In this document: one piece after another, positions 1 to 7,962 of the stretch
Position numbering within the stretch: position 1 is the stretch's first letter
How the letters are laid out: the number at the start of each line of letters is the position of its first letter
Source: SYOC01 sp035575235
GTDB taxonomy: Bacteria; Desulfobacterota; Binatia; Bin18
Direction of reading: 5' to 3'
Assembly: GCA_035575235.1 (NCBI GenBank)
Contig: DATLYA010000268.1
Coordinates: 1 to 34,307 of the forward strand
Length of the DNA stretch: 34,307 bases
Made by a program: the position numbers and the translations under genes
The notes under the pieces: model-generated
What the model saw: only the letters and a program-made list of their open reading frames with translations
Database searches by the model: none
Told to the model about the DNA's origin: nothing

Positions 1-195
1 CAAGCCCTATCCCGATTTATGACGTCTTAGCCAGCCCTACGGGCGCGAACCGGTAAGACGCTAGCCGCACTAGGCGGCCAGAGCGTATTCAGCTTCGTCT
101 GCAGCTAAATTTGCAGTCTGCCAATTGTACGGGTAGACAGAGCCCCGGCATTGCAACTTTGGCTTTCCAGCCCCCGTCGAACCCAGATCGCCCCC
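1..195 (-). ncRNA. ssrA: tmRNA (transfer-messenger RNA), 5' part
   Basis: On the minus strand the RNA begins near 195 with GGGGGCGATCTGGGTTCGAC, the conserved tmRNA 5' end that forms the acceptor stem and the start of the tRNA-like domain. A tag reading frame follows: the resume codon GCA is at 114-112, it encodes ANLAADEAEYALAA, and it ends with TAG at 72-70. The ALAA ending is the usual protease-targeting signal. After the stop the sequence forms helices before leaving the window, so the 3' tRNA-like half and CCA are not seen. tmRNA with SmpB rescues stalled ribosomes and tags the unfinished protein for degradation. The gene lies 97 bp downstream of smpB on the same strand, a common arrangement. 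Confidence 0.95.
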
Positions 196-210
196 ATAAG
201 AAGAACGAGA

Positions 211-292
211 GACGCGAGACGAAAAAGCGGAAGGTAGAAGAGAAGCAGGGTTTTTCATCATCTTTTTCATCTTCCGTCTTTCGTTTTCCATC
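211..292. repeat. Inverted short-word tract between smpB and ssrA
   Basis: An A/G-rich arm near 218-233 (gacgaaaaagcggaag) is matched imperfectly in inverse by an arm near 271-287 (cttccgtctttcgtt). The spacer could fold into a hairpin and act as the smpB terminator or a processing site ahead of tmRNA. This role is inferred; no strong U-run was identified. Confidence 0.4.
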
Positions 293-763
293 TTATCGCA
301 GATTTCGTGACATCGCACGCGCAATATCGCGTTTCACTTCACGCTCACGGGTCGTTTCGCGTTTATCGTAGAGTTTTTTCCCTCGCGCCAGAGCCAACTC
401 CACTTTCGCATGCCCGTTCTTGAAATATAAGCGCAACGGGATGAGGGTCAACCCCTGTTCCTGCACTTTGCCCATCAGTCGCATAATTTCTTTTTTATGC
501 AGTAATAATTTACGGGTGCGGGTCGGCTCCAGGTTGAAATAATGGGCCGGCTCGTAGTTACTGATGTGTGCGTTGAGCAGGAAGGCTTCGCCTTTATCGA
601 TGCGACCGTAACTATCCTTCAAATTGGCCCGGCCTTCGCGGAGCGATTTGACCTCGCCGCCGGTCAGCACAATGCCCGCTTCGTATGTCTCCTCAATATG
701 GTAATCAAAGCGAGCCCGACGGTTAACAGCAATAGATTTTTCTCCGCTTTTTTGTTTGGCCAT
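293..763 (-). CDS. smpB: SsrA-binding protein SmpB
   Basis: This 156-residue protein is the tmRNA partner that delivers alanyl-tmRNA to stalled ribosomes. The family's conserved core is visible: NRRARFDYHIEETYEAG near residues 14-30, then GGEVKSLREGRANLKDSY, which builds the OB-fold surface that binds the tmRNA tRNA-like domain. The basic C-terminal tail, YDKRETTREREVKRDIARA, is the part that enters the empty mRNA channel. Length is normal for the family. The ATG at 763 begins MAKQKSGEKS, as in many homologues, although no good Shine-Dalgarno sequence precedes it; the leader lies in a repeat tract. The gene is downstream of panB-panC and upstream of ssrA, all on the minus strand. Confidence 0.97.
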   Translation of the reverse strand: MAKQKSGEKSIAVNRRARFDYHIEETYEAGIVLTGGEVKSLREGRANLKDSYGRIDKGEAFLLNAHISNYEPAHYFNLEPTRTRKLLLHKKEIMRLMGKVQEQGLTLIPLRLYFKNGHAKVELALARGKKLYDKRETTREREVKRDIARAMSRNLR

Positions 764-832
764 GGAAGAATTAAATCATTGAGCCATTTTTTCATTGAGT
801 CAATGACGCGATGGCTCAATGACTCAGTAATC
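764..832. repeat. Short-word tract (tcaatgactca-type) upstream of smpB
   Basis: The words attgagcc, cattgagtcaatga, gatggctcaatgactcag and related forms alternate in both orientations, giving strong hairpin potential. The tract occupies nearly the whole panC-smpB spacer. A longer tract built from the same words lies at 5400-5625. Confidence 0.6.
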
Positions 833-1672
833 TTATCCTATCACTCTATTATCAATGAGCCGCACCTCGCCAACCCACGCGGCGATCGCTAGTAATGTCG
901 GCCCAGCCACCTCTTGCACCTCCACTAACGACTCGGGATGACAAAGCGACGCATATTCAAGTCGCACCTCGCCCTGCTGCGTAAGGATATCACGGACAGC
1001 CGACAAAATAGCCTCTGCCCGACGTTCGCCTTGCGCCGCCATATTGGCAGCAGTATTCAATGCGCGGGAAATACAAAGACTCGTGCGCCGTTCTTCCGGG
1101 CTCAGCCGTGCATTGCGCGAACTCATGGCTAACCCATCGGCCTCTCGTATGGTCGGCATGGGCAAAATCTCCAGATCAAAATTCAGATCTTTCACCATGC
1201 GTTGAATCACAACGCACTGCTGAAAATCCTTTTCGCCGAACAGAGCGACGTGAGGCTTTACGATATTAAACAGTTTAGTGACTACCGTCGCTACGCCGCG
1301 AAAATGCCCCGGACGAAACGCGCCGCAGAGCGGTTGGCTCACTTTCTCGACTTCTACGAATGTCTGGAAACCGTCAGGGTACATCTCGGCTGCAGCGGGA
1401 TAAAATAATACCGCCGCGCCCACTTCTTCGAGCAGCGCGCGATCTTGCGCAAAGTTCTTCGGATATTTGTCAAAGTCACTTTGCTGATTGAACTGGATGG
1501 GGTTAACGAAGATCGACACCACCACATCGCCATGCCTCTTGCCTTCCCGCACCAGGCTTAAATGCCCTTCGTGGAGGAAACCCATGGTCGGAACGAAGGC
1601 AATCCGCTTCCCTTCCCTACGCCGCGCATCTGACCAGCGCTGCATGTCTCGAACGTGAGAAATAATTTCCAT
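833..1672 (-). CDS. panC: Pantothenate synthetase (pantoate-beta-alanine ligase)
   Basis: This 279-residue enzyme condenses pantoate with beta-alanine using ATP, the last step of pantothenate synthesis before coenzyme A. The nucleotidyl-transferase superfamily motifs are clear: HEGH at residues 34-37 (HIGH motif), FVNPIQF near 55-61, GEKDFQQ at 146-152, and MSSRN at 183-187 (KMSKS equivalent). Length is normal. The start at ATG 1672 gives the typical N-terminus (MEIISHVRDM), with only a weak ribosome-binding site. It lies downstream of panB on the same strand, separated by an 89-base spacer that is mostly a repeat tract, so the two genes are probably co-transcribed. Confidence 0.97.
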   Translation of the reverse strand: MEIISHVRDMQRWSDARRREGKRIAFVPTMGFLHEGHLSLVREGKRHGDVVVSIFVNPIQFNQQSDFDKYPKNFAQDRALLEEVGAAVLFYPAAAEMYPDGFQTFVEVEKVSQPLCGAFRPGHFRGVATVVTKLFNIVKPHVALFGEKDFQQCVVIQRMVKDLNFDLEILPMPTIREADGLAMSSRNARLSPEERRTSLCISRALNTAANMAAQGERRAEAILSAVRDILTQQGEVRLEYASLCHPESLVEVQEVAGPTLLAIAAWVGEVRLIDNRVIG

Positions 1673-1695
1673 ACATCAGCTCGCAAAGAGGATCT

Positions 1696-1760
1696 AAGGC
1701 CTTAAGGCTCGAGACTTGCTCCCCCACCACAGTCTCAAGTTCCTAGCCTCAAGTCTTTCT
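1696..1760. repeat. Short-word tract (acttgag/ctcaagt) between panB and panC
   Basis: Words such as ggctcgagacttg, agtctcaagttc and cctcaagtctttc occur in alternating orientation, so the minus-strand transcript could fold on itself. It sits inside the pan operon. A role in attenuation or mRNA processing is possible but not shown. Confidence 0.5.
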
Positions 1761-1761
1761 G

Positions 1762-2586
1762 TTAGTGAAAAGAATGCTCATTCAAAGGAAACGCGCCTGA
1801 CCGCACTTCGTCGATGTACGAGGTCACCGCTTGCGAGATCACACTTCGCAGGTCAGCGTAGCGTTTCACGAATTTGGGGGAGAAGCGTTCAGTCAGCCCC
1901 AGGATATCGTGAATGACCAAAATCTGTCCGTCGCAAAACGGCCCTGCACCAATGCCAATGGTTGGGATCGGCAATTTCTCCGTGATTTCCTGGGCAAGAT
2001 CCATCGGCACGCCTTCGAGCACCACCGCAAAGGCTCCAGCATCGGCCACGGCATACGCATCTTCAATCAAGCGTTCGCGGGCGCCTGGCTGACGGCCAGA
2101 TTTCTTGCCCTGCACCTTAAATCCGCCCATCCGATGCACCGATTGCGGCGTCAGCCCAATATGAGCCATCACCGGAATATCCATGTTCACAATTGCCTTT
2201 ATGACGCGGGCGACGTTCACGCCGCCTTCCAGTTTGACAGCTTCGGCGTTGCCTTCTTTTAAGAGTCGCCCAGCGTTGGCAATCGCCTCACAGATCCCTG
2301 CCTGATACGAGAGGAATGGCATATCGCCAACTACGAGTGCACGCGGCCTGGCTCTGGTCACTAACTTGAGATGATAGACTATCTCTTCCATTGTCACTGG
2401 CAGGGTTGTTTCAACCCCCTGCACGACGGTTCCTAGCGAATCGCCAACCAGCAACACGTCGATTCCACAAGCGTCAAGGATGCGGGCAAAGGGGTAATCA
2501 TAGGCGGTGAGCGCAGTAATCTTCTGCCCGGCAGCTTTCATGCGCTGCACTTCAGGAACAGTAATTTTGGGTGGGTTGGGTTGCAT
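1762..2586 (-). CDS. panB: 3-methyl-2-oxobutanoate hydroxymethyltransferase
   Basis: PanB transfers a one-carbon unit from 5,10-methylene-THF to 2-oxoisovalerate to make ketopantoate. The frame is open for another 91 codons upstream, but that stretch is not PanB-like. The ATG at 2586 is preceded by AAGGAGG at good spacing and gives MQPNPPKITVPEVQRMKA, the usual N-terminus; the protein is then 274 residues, normal for the family. Metal ligands are Asp49 (VGDSLG), Asp88 (VGDMPF) and Glu120 (KLEGG). The catalytic Glu191 lies in LEGVP, and the GIGAG loop is near 211-215. It is the first gene of the pan block, with panC next downstream. Confidence 0.97.
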   Translation of the reverse strand: MQPNPPKITVPEVQRMKAAGQKITALTAYDYPFARILDACGIDVLLVGDSLGTVVQGVETTLPVTMEEIVYHLKLVTRARPRALVVGDMPFLSYQAGICEAIANAGRLLKEGNAEAVKLEGGVNVARVIKAIVNMDIPVMAHIGLTPQSVHRMGGFKVQGKKSGRQPGARERLIEDAYAVADAGAFAVVLEGVPMDLAQEITEKLPIPTIGIGAGPFCDGQILVIHDILGLTERFSPKFVKRYADLRSVISQAVTSYIDEVRSGAFPLNEHSFH

Positions 2587-2982
2587 AGCGAGCCCCCTCC
2601 TTAGCGGACCAACCCGGAGGGCTGAACAGAAGCGGAGGGAAGGAAGAACACGCTCCAGGACATCCGGTCGATGAGCGATTCCATGCGCTCGCCTCTTCGC
2701 CGTTTGCTTTGTTTTCGTGTCCTTTCTTTGCTCTGCACGGCCATCCGTCCTGGTCCAGTTGTTATGGATCCAAGCGGTCTTTCTCTGTAGTGCCCTCTCA
2801 CCGTCGCCACTAGTCGGGTCGACGGTTTCGCCGCCCATCCAGCTTCCAGCTTCTCTCAAGCCGTCTCCAGCGCGCAGAACAGCAAGAAGTCACCGGGCGA
2901 GCAAATACCACACTTTTCTTTCTCTTGTCCAGTAGGTTGCTCGCCCTCTGCTTCTTTTTTCATCCCTGCTACGATACCGGAC
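2587..2982. other. Divergent intergenic region panB/nagZ, no gene seen
   Basis: This 396-base spacer separates the divergent panB and nagZ starts. The panB frame stays open through much of it on the minus strand, but the translation is compositionally odd (rich in Arg, Thr, Gly) and resembles no family I know. I saw no well-spaced -10/-35 pair. It presumably carries both promoters. Confidence 0.5.
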
Positions 2983-4056
2983 ATGCCTACAAGCGACAGC
3001 ATCGGTCAATTTTTCATGGTCGGTATTCCAGGTTCCATCTTGACTACAGAGATACGCGCCCGGCTCCTTGACCTGCGGCCAGGAGGCGTCATTTTATTTC
3101 GCCGCAATTATGTAGATCTAAAACAGCTTACCGCCCTGTGTCAGGAGTTGCATGCTCTCTTGCCTGCACAGCCGCCGCTCATTGCCCTTGATCATGAGGG
3201 AGGCCGCGTACACCGCCTGACTTCTCCTTTTACCCATTTTCCTCCGGCAGCTATCATCGGTCGAACCCGCTCGGCAGAATTCGCCCGACGGGTTGGTCAC
3301 GCCATGGGAGCCGAACTCAGCAGCGTCGGCGTTGATAGCGATTTCGCTCCCGTACTGGATGTTCTCACCAATGTGAACAACACCGTCATTGGCGATCGCG
3401 CATTTGCTTCTGATCCTCGTACGGTAGGACTCTTTGGGTGCGCGCTCGCGCGTGGACTCCGCGCAGGCGGCGTGATTCCCTGCGGTAAGCATTTTCCTGG
3501 ACATGGCGCGACGCACGTAGACTCGCACGAGGATTTACCGCGGGACGAGCGCACGCTGGAAGAACTGTTACAAACAGACGTGGAGCCGTTCCGCCTAGCG
3601 ATTGCCGACAAGATTGAAATGTTGATGACCGCCCATATTCTTTACCCGTCGATTGATTCTGAGTATCCGGCGACGCTCTCACAGAAAGTGATTGACGGAC
3701 TCTTGCGCCAACAACTCGGGTATCGCGGCGTCGTAGTCACAGACGATCTTGAAATGGGCGCGATCATTCGTCATTTCAGCGTGGAACATGCCGCTGTTCA
3801 AGCCTTGCGCGCCGGAGCAGATCTGCTGCTCATCTGCCACCAGATCGACCTCGCGCTTGCGGCGCGGGAAGCGTGTGTACAAGCACTTGAAACGGGAACG
3901 CTCTCACGCGCGCGCGTTGAAGAAGCGTTACAGCGAGTGGCGACTCTGAAGCAGACGCATGCACGACAACAGCGCGCGGGACGGGAAGTCGTTGGCGCAA
4001 TAGCGCATCAACAGTTGGCGGAAGCGATTATCCGTGCGGCGGCGGAACAGGCGTAA
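2983..4056 (+). CDS. nagZ: Beta-N-acetylhexosaminidase, GH3 (NagZ-like)
   Basis: This 357-residue single-domain glycoside hydrolase family 3 enzyme would remove GlcNAc from peptidoglycan turnover products in the cytoplasm; no signal peptide is visible. GH3 NagZ landmarks are present: ALDHEGGRVHRL near 68-79, KHFPGHG at 169-175, the catalytic loop with Asp180 and His182 (HVDSH, acid/base dyad), and the nucleophile Asp254 in TDDLEMG. Length matches the NagZ branch rather than the longer two-domain beta-glucosidases. The ATG at 2983 gives MPTSDSIGQFFMVG, a typical start. It converges with the oxidoreductase at 4073 with a 16-base gap. Confidence 0.93.
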   Translation: MPTSDSIGQFFMVGIPGSILTTEIRARLLDLRPGGVILFRRNYVDLKQLTALCQELHALLPAQPPLIALDHEGGRVHRLTSPFTHFPPAAIIGRTRSAEFARRVGHAMGAELSSVGVDSDFAPVLDVLTNVNNTVIGDRAFASDPRTVGLFGCALARGLRAGGVIPCGKHFPGHGATHVDSHEDLPRDERTLEELLQTDVEPFRLAIADKIEMLMTAHILYPSIDSEYPATLSQKVIDGLLRQQLGYRGVVVTDDLEMGAIIRHFSVEHAAVQALRAGADLLLICHQIDLALAAREACVQALETGTLSRARVEEALQRVATLKQTHARQQRAGREVVGAIAHQQLAEAIIRAAAEQA

Positions 4057-4072
4057 GTACGAAGCCCTCACC

Positions 4073-5371
4073 CTACAGACGAAACCCTCGCACAGCTAAG
4101 GAAGCATTCATGTGTAGATAACGCAGCGGCTCAGGCAAGAGTCGCCCTACCCTCTTCGACATGGACATGAGCTGGAGATCCTCGTTGGACTCCCTACCGT
4201 ACAGGTCGCACAACAACTTGCCGCCATAAAACCCATTAACAAGACCAAAACCGTTGTACCCAACGCTGTACAAAACGTTCTCCTCTCGCCCCATCCGCCC
4301 GCACAGAGGAGTGAAGGACCGGGCAAGCGCCATCATCCCACTCCAGGCATACGCCTTCTTTACCTCCCTGAGCCGTGGGTAGCGGAGGAGCAAACGCTGG
4401 CACAGGGTCTGGTACGCGTGAGGCGCCTCTCGGTATGTGATCCCGTTATCATAATAATACCGGGCCCCTCCACGGATCAGCAGCCGCCCATCCGGCGTCA
4501 GTCGCACGGTGTGAGTGCGATCAAGCTCAAAACGACCGGGGACGGCATCCCATCCTCCCTGTTCAATCTCCGCCTGCTCTAGCGGCTCAGTTACGACGAC
4601 GAAGAGATGGAGCGGCATGAGGGCGCCGCGCAGGAACCCCAACTTGGGAGTGTAGGCGTTGGTCGCCAGGATCACCGTCTGTGTGCTGACCTGACCGGAC
4701 TCACACTGCAGCTCTATACTTTTCCCTTGGTGAATACGTCGGACAGGAGTCCGCTCGTACACTACGACCCCAAGGCGCTCCACGACTGCTTTGAGGCCCC
4801 GCATCAACTTGCCTGGATGAAGCAGAGACCAATGCGGCAAAAACAGTCCAGCCGGGTAGAAGTCGGTCTTAATCCTGGCGGCAAGCTCTCTTCCCTCCCA
4901 TAATTGTACGGACCGACCGATCTGCCTATACGCCTGCGCATGCTCGGCTAAAGTATGCCCCTCACGTGCAGTTTTTGCCAACAGCAGAGCGCCGCTCTCT
5001 TGTAAGTCGCAGGCAATAGCGTGCTCCCTCATAGCCTGAACGAGAAGCTGGTACCCCCGCTCCGCGTACTGGGTGTAAGGTTCAACCGCGACAGCTCCTT
5101 TCCGCGCGAAGAGCTCGTACCAGCCGTGGTATTCTCGCGAGATAAAGCCGCTATTGCGTCCGCTCGCGCCGAATCCCACCGTTTGCGCTTCGATGACAAC
5201 GATATGCTTTTGTGGATATCGCTGTTTGAGATGATAGGCGCTACTGAGTCCGGTAATCCCTCCGCCGATAATGGTGAGATCAGCCTGTAGCAGATCAGTT
5301 AGAGGGGGATTAGGAGTGTACTCGTCCGCCAACCAAAAACTGCCCGAACTATCCCAGAGCGCGTCCTTCAT
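4073..5371 (-). CDS. FAD-dependent oxidoreductase, DAO family
   Basis: This 432-residue flavoprotein belongs to the D-amino-acid oxidase/glycine oxidase superfamily and most resembles gamma-glutamylputrescine oxidoreductase-like proteins. Residues 31-41 form the dinucleotide-binding fold with GGGITG at 36-41, followed by the acidic strand end VVIEA near 58-62 and GFGASGRNSGF near 68-78, where FAD contacts are expected. YSVGYNGFG and GFYGGKLL near the C-terminus fit the second FAD-contacting region. The frame extends to 5467, but those 32 residues fall in a repeat tract, so I start at ATG 5371 (MKDALWDSSG), whose GGGAG is somewhat distant. The substrate is likely an amine or amino acid and cannot be named from sequence. 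Confidence 0.85.
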   Translation of the reverse strand: MKDALWDSSGSFWLADEYTPNPPLTDLLQADLTIIGGGITGLSSAYHLKQRYPQKHIVVIEAQTVGFGASGRNSGFISREYHGWYELFARKGAVAVEPYTQYAERGYQLLVQAMREHAIACDLQESGALLLAKTAREGHTLAEHAQAYRQIGRSVQLWEGRELAARIKTDFYPAGLFLPHWSLLHPGKLMRGLKAVVERLGVVVYERTPVRRIHQGKSIELQCESGQVSTQTVILATNAYTPKLGFLRGALMPLHLFVVVTEPLEQAEIEQGGWDAVPGRFELDRTHTVRLTPDGRLLIRGGARYYYDNGITYREAPHAYQTLCQRLLLRYPRLREVKKAYAWSGMMALARSFTPLCGRMGREENVLYSVGYNGFGLVNGFYGGKLLCDLYGRESNEDLQLMSMSKRVGRLLPEPLRYLHMNASLAVRGFRL

Positions 5372-5399
5372 CCTCTGCTTTTTACTCCCTTTATCCTCC

Positions 5400-5625
5400 C
5401 TGAGGAATCGGGCCATTGAAGGATTGATGTCGGATCGAGGGATTGAGTGATTGTCGAATTGAGCCATGAAAGAATCGCTTCAGCACGGGAGCAAAGTGAG
5501 AGTTCCTCAACGACCCGATGGCCCGATGCTTTAATGGCTCAAGTCTTCTCAATGACCCGCCGCCCCAATGATCCAATGACTCAATAGAGAAATGGCCCGA
5601 GGGCCCGAGGGCTCAATAACACACG
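5400..5625. repeat. Short-word tract (cccgatgg / tcaatgactca words)
   Basis: About 225 bases are filled with near-copies of gggccattga, ggattga, gacccgatggcccgat, aatgactcaata and cccgagggcccgagggct in both orientations. It uses words shared with the tract at 764-832. It separates the divergent FAD oxidoreductase and toxin-antitoxin genes and overlaps the untrusted N-terminal extension of the former. Hairpin potential is high; no coding potential was recognised. Confidence 0.6.
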
Positions 5626-5655
5626 TGCTCCACTGAGCAAAGGATTCACGCCCAC

Positions 5656-5985
5656 GTGTTTGTCCGTGGTCAGGCATGCTATGATTTTGCTGTGGAATTT
5701 GCGCGCAAATATCCCTCGCTCTTTTGGGATGTTGACCCGGCTCAGTTGGAGAGTGAACGGCACGCCACGTTCATCATCGAACGGACGCTTGAGCGCGGAG
5801 GCGTGCAGGCAATTCGCGAGCTGTTTGAGCTGTACGGAGCAGCTCGTATTGTTGCTGTGATCCGTTCATCGCGTCGCATCAGCCGGAGAACGGCGCTCTT
5901 CTGGAAGTCATACCTCGATATTACGGGGCCAATACGATGCCTGCAATCGGAATCGCGGAACCCGCTCTCACGGCAGTGGGAATAA
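5656..5985 (+). CDS. DUF6922-like protein, putative antitoxin
   Basis: The frame encodes up to 109 residues. The conserved part is KYPSLFWDVDPAQL, then RHATFIIERTLERGG, LFELYG and SRRISRRTALFWKSYLDI, a pattern I associate with DUF6922-type small proteins placed just upstream of AbiEii-like nucleotidyltransferases. It overlaps the next gene by 49 bases, so the two are certainly co-transcribed. An antitoxin role is inferred from this pairing. The start is unsettled: GTG 5656 is the longest, but GTG 5692 lies just before the conserved block and 6 bases after TATGAT (5680-5685), which could mean a leaderless start. Confidence 0.7.
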   Translation: MFVRGQACYDFAVEFARKYPSLFWDVDPAQLESERHATFIIERTLERGGVQAIRELFELYGAARIVAVIRSSRRISRRTALFWKSYLDITGPIRCLQSESRNPLSRQWE

Positions 5986-6572
5986 TCCGCCAGAGTGCAA
6001 CCCTCAAAGGATTTTACCTTGCGGGTGGAACCGCCTGTGCGATTCAACTTGGACATCGAATTTCAGTCGATTTGGATTTTTTTCAAGAGGCCCGGTTTCA
6101 GGCCGATCAACTTGTCCAACAACTCGCCCTTGAGGGAATTACTCTTGCAGCGGAAGAAGTGAGTCCTGGAACCGTGAAGGGACAGCTTGTAGGGACTGCG
6201 GTCAGTTTCTTTCATTACCCTTATCCACTCCTCAGTGCGCCCATCGAATGGGAAGGAATACTGCTAGCTGGTCTTATCGATATCGGCCTCATGAAAATTA
6301 CCGCTATTGCGTCGCGTGGAGCAAAGAAAGATTTTGTGGACCTGTACTACATCCTCCAGCACCTCGGTCCCCAAACCGTCTTCGCTCGGTTCTCGGAGAA
6401 ATACCCGATCGAACGCCTTGATCCGTATCACTACCTGAGAAGTCTGACGTATTTCGAAGATGCAGAAGCCGAGCCTGACCCGCGTATGCTCATGCCGTGG
6501 AGTTGGGAAGAAACGAAAGACTATTTCCGGACAGTTATTAAGGAATGGCGGCTGCTTCCCGAACGCTCCTGA
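5937..6572 (+). CDS. AbiEii/AbiGii-family nucleotidyltransferase toxin
   Basis: This 211-residue protein shows the AbiEii signature: FYLAGGTACAIQLGHRISVDLDFF near residues 25-50 (split here as GGTACAIQLGHR and SVDLDFF), the Pol-beta-type nucleotidyltransferase site with Asp-x-Asp, and later LMKITAIASRGAKKDFVDLY, the conserved Lys/Asp helix. Known family members act as toxins of type IV-like abortive-infection or toxin-antitoxin systems by transferring nucleotides. The ATG at 5937 lies inside the upstream gene and gives a length close to the family norm. Alternative later starts would remove the N-terminal helix. Phage defence is a reasonable inference, not shown. Confidence 0.85.
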   Translation: MPAIGIAEPALTAVGIIRQSATLKGFYLAGGTACAIQLGHRISVDLDFFQEARFQADQLVQQLALEGITLAAEEVSPGTVKGQLVGTAVSFFHYPYPLLSAPIEWEGILLAGLIDIGLMKITAIASRGAKKDFVDLYYILQHLGPQTVFARFSEKYPIERLDPYHYLRSLTYFEDAEAEPDPRMLMPWSWEETKDYFRTVIKEWRLLPERS

Positions 6573-6693
6573 TACAACGGCCTACACTGGACTTCAATAC
6601 ATTGAGACAGAGTCATACCGCGCTCACTCTGAGCCCTTCGCTTCCGCTCATTCGGAGCGCAGGCGCGCAGCGGCGAGAGCGAAGAACGCTTAG

Positions 6694-6780
6694 GATAAAC
6701 TCCGCCGCGACAGCGGCGAAGTCCGAAAGAGGTTAGCGCCAGTACGAGGCGGCCTTTAACTTCGCCGCGCAGAGTTTATC
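6694..6780. repeat. MITE-like inverted repeat element
   Basis: Left arm 6694-6722 begins gataaactc and contains gcggcgaagt. Right arm 6758-6780 is aacttcgccgcgcagag followed by tttatc. The arms are imperfect inverses about 35 bases apart. Flanking bases 6630-6690 hold further inverted words (cttcgcttccgctc / gcgagagcgaag). The whole 6573-6882 gap contains no gene that I can see; the element could be a terminator for the toxin gene or a small non-autonomous element. Confidence 0.5.
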
Positions 6781-6882
6781 TTGAGCATAGCAAGGGGGCT
6801 TGGGATGATTTGGTTTACTAAACGGCTTTATAAGAAACATTGACAAGAAGCGAAGGCGTCGCTGAGAAAAAGGAGGTAACAC

Positions 6883-7941
6883 ATGGCGCTCGATCAAGAG
6901 AAACTGAACCAATTTTTACAGCAAGCCTTGAACGATCTCGGCGCGACGTTTCACGCCAGCTTAATCGTCCTCGGCGACAAGCTGGGCCTGTACAAAGCCA
7001 TGGCGGGCGCGGGACCGTTAACGTCGACTGAACTCGCGCAACGCGCGGGCGTCGCCGAGCGCTATGTACGCGAGTGGTTGGCAGCCCAAGCGGCCAGCGG
7101 GTATGTTGCCTATGACCCCACTACCGGCCGTTTCACCCTGCCGGAAGAACAGGCGTTCGCGTTGGCGAACGAGAACAGCCCGGCCTTCTTACCTGGGGCG
7201 TTTCAGCTTGCCACCGCCGCGATCAGGATTGCGCCGAAGCTCCTGGAAGCCTTCCGCACCGGTGCAGGCGTCGGGTGGCACGAGCACGATTCAGAACTCT
7301 TCCACGGCACGGAGCGCTTCTTCCGGCCCGGCTATGCCGCGCACTTGACCAGCTCCTGGCTCCCCGCGCTTGAGGGCGTCGAAGCCAGGTTGCACGCCGG
7401 CGTCCGCGTCGCCGATGTTGGGTGTGGCCGCGGAGCCTCGACCATTCTCATGGCGCAGGCCTATCCTCAGTCCACGTTCTTCGGCTTTGACTATCACGCC
7501 CCGTCGATCGAACGGGCGCGGCAGGCGGCGCACGAAGCTGGCGTCGCCGATCGCGTTACCTTCGAGGTGGCAAAAGCGAAAGACTACCCCGGCGCCCCCT
7601 ATGACTTCGTCGCCTTCTTTGACTGTTTGCATGACATGGGAGACCCGGTCGGCACCGCGGCGCACGTACGGGAAACGTTGAGAGACGACGGCGTGTGGAT
7701 GATTGTGGAGCCGTTTGCGCACGATCGCCTGGAAGATAATCTCAATCCCATCGGTCGGATGTACTACGCGGCCTCCACGCAGGTCTGCACGCCAGCTTCA
7801 TTATCACAAGAGGTGGGACTCGCTTTGGGCAACCAGGCTGGAGAAGCGCGGCTGCGCGAGGTCGTGAGCGCTGGGGGGTTCACGCGCTTTCGCCGCGCCA
7901 CAGAGACTCCGTTTAACCTGGTGTTTGAAGCGCGACCGTAA
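6883..7941 (+). CDS. Class I SAM-dependent methyltransferase with N-terminal winged helix
   Basis: The protein has 352 residues. Residues 20-90 form a winged-helix dimerisation domain (LTSTELAQRAGVAERYVREW), as in the Rv2258c-like group and O-methyltransferases. Motif I of the Rossmann-like methyltransferase fold is VADVGCGRGAST at 176-187, followed by FFGFDYH (acidic strand-2 end) and FVAFFDCLHDMGDP (motif IV region). It therefore uses S-adenosylmethionine, but the acceptor is unknown. AAAAAGGAGG precedes the ATG at 6883 with good spacing. It stands alone, convergent with mtnA 21 bases downstream. The family is often labelled a transcriptional regulator or methyltransferase; enzymatic activity is the better guess because motif I is intact. 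Confidence 0.88.
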   Translation: MALDQEKLNQFLQQALNDLGATFHASLIVLGDKLGLYKAMAGAGPLTSTELAQRAGVAERYVREWLAAQAASGYVAYDPTTGRFTLPEEQAFALANENSPAFLPGAFQLATAAIRIAPKLLEAFRTGAGVGWHEHDSELFHGTERFFRPGYAAHLTSSWLPALEGVEARLHAGVRVADVGCGRGASTILMAQAYPQSTFFGFDYHAPSIERARQAAHEAGVADRVTFEVAKAKDYPGAPYDFVAFFDCLHDMGDPVGTAAHVRETLRDDGVWMIVEPFAHDRLEDNLNPIGRMYYAASTQVCTPASLSQEVGLALGNQAGEARLREVVSAGGFTRFRRATETPFNLVFEARP

Positions 7942-7962
7942 TGATTTGTGAAACGCGTGGAT

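Noticed and set aside
2587..2859. N-terminal extension of panB to 2859
   Set aside because: It lacks family similarity, and ATG 2586 has a good ribosome-binding site and the usual start.
5372..5467. N-terminal extension of the FAD oxidoreductase
   Set aside because: It lies in a short-word tract and is absent from the family; retained only as a possible later fusion.
5400..5625. CRISPR array
   Set aside because: The repeated words are too short, are degenerate, alternate in orientation and have no regular spacers.
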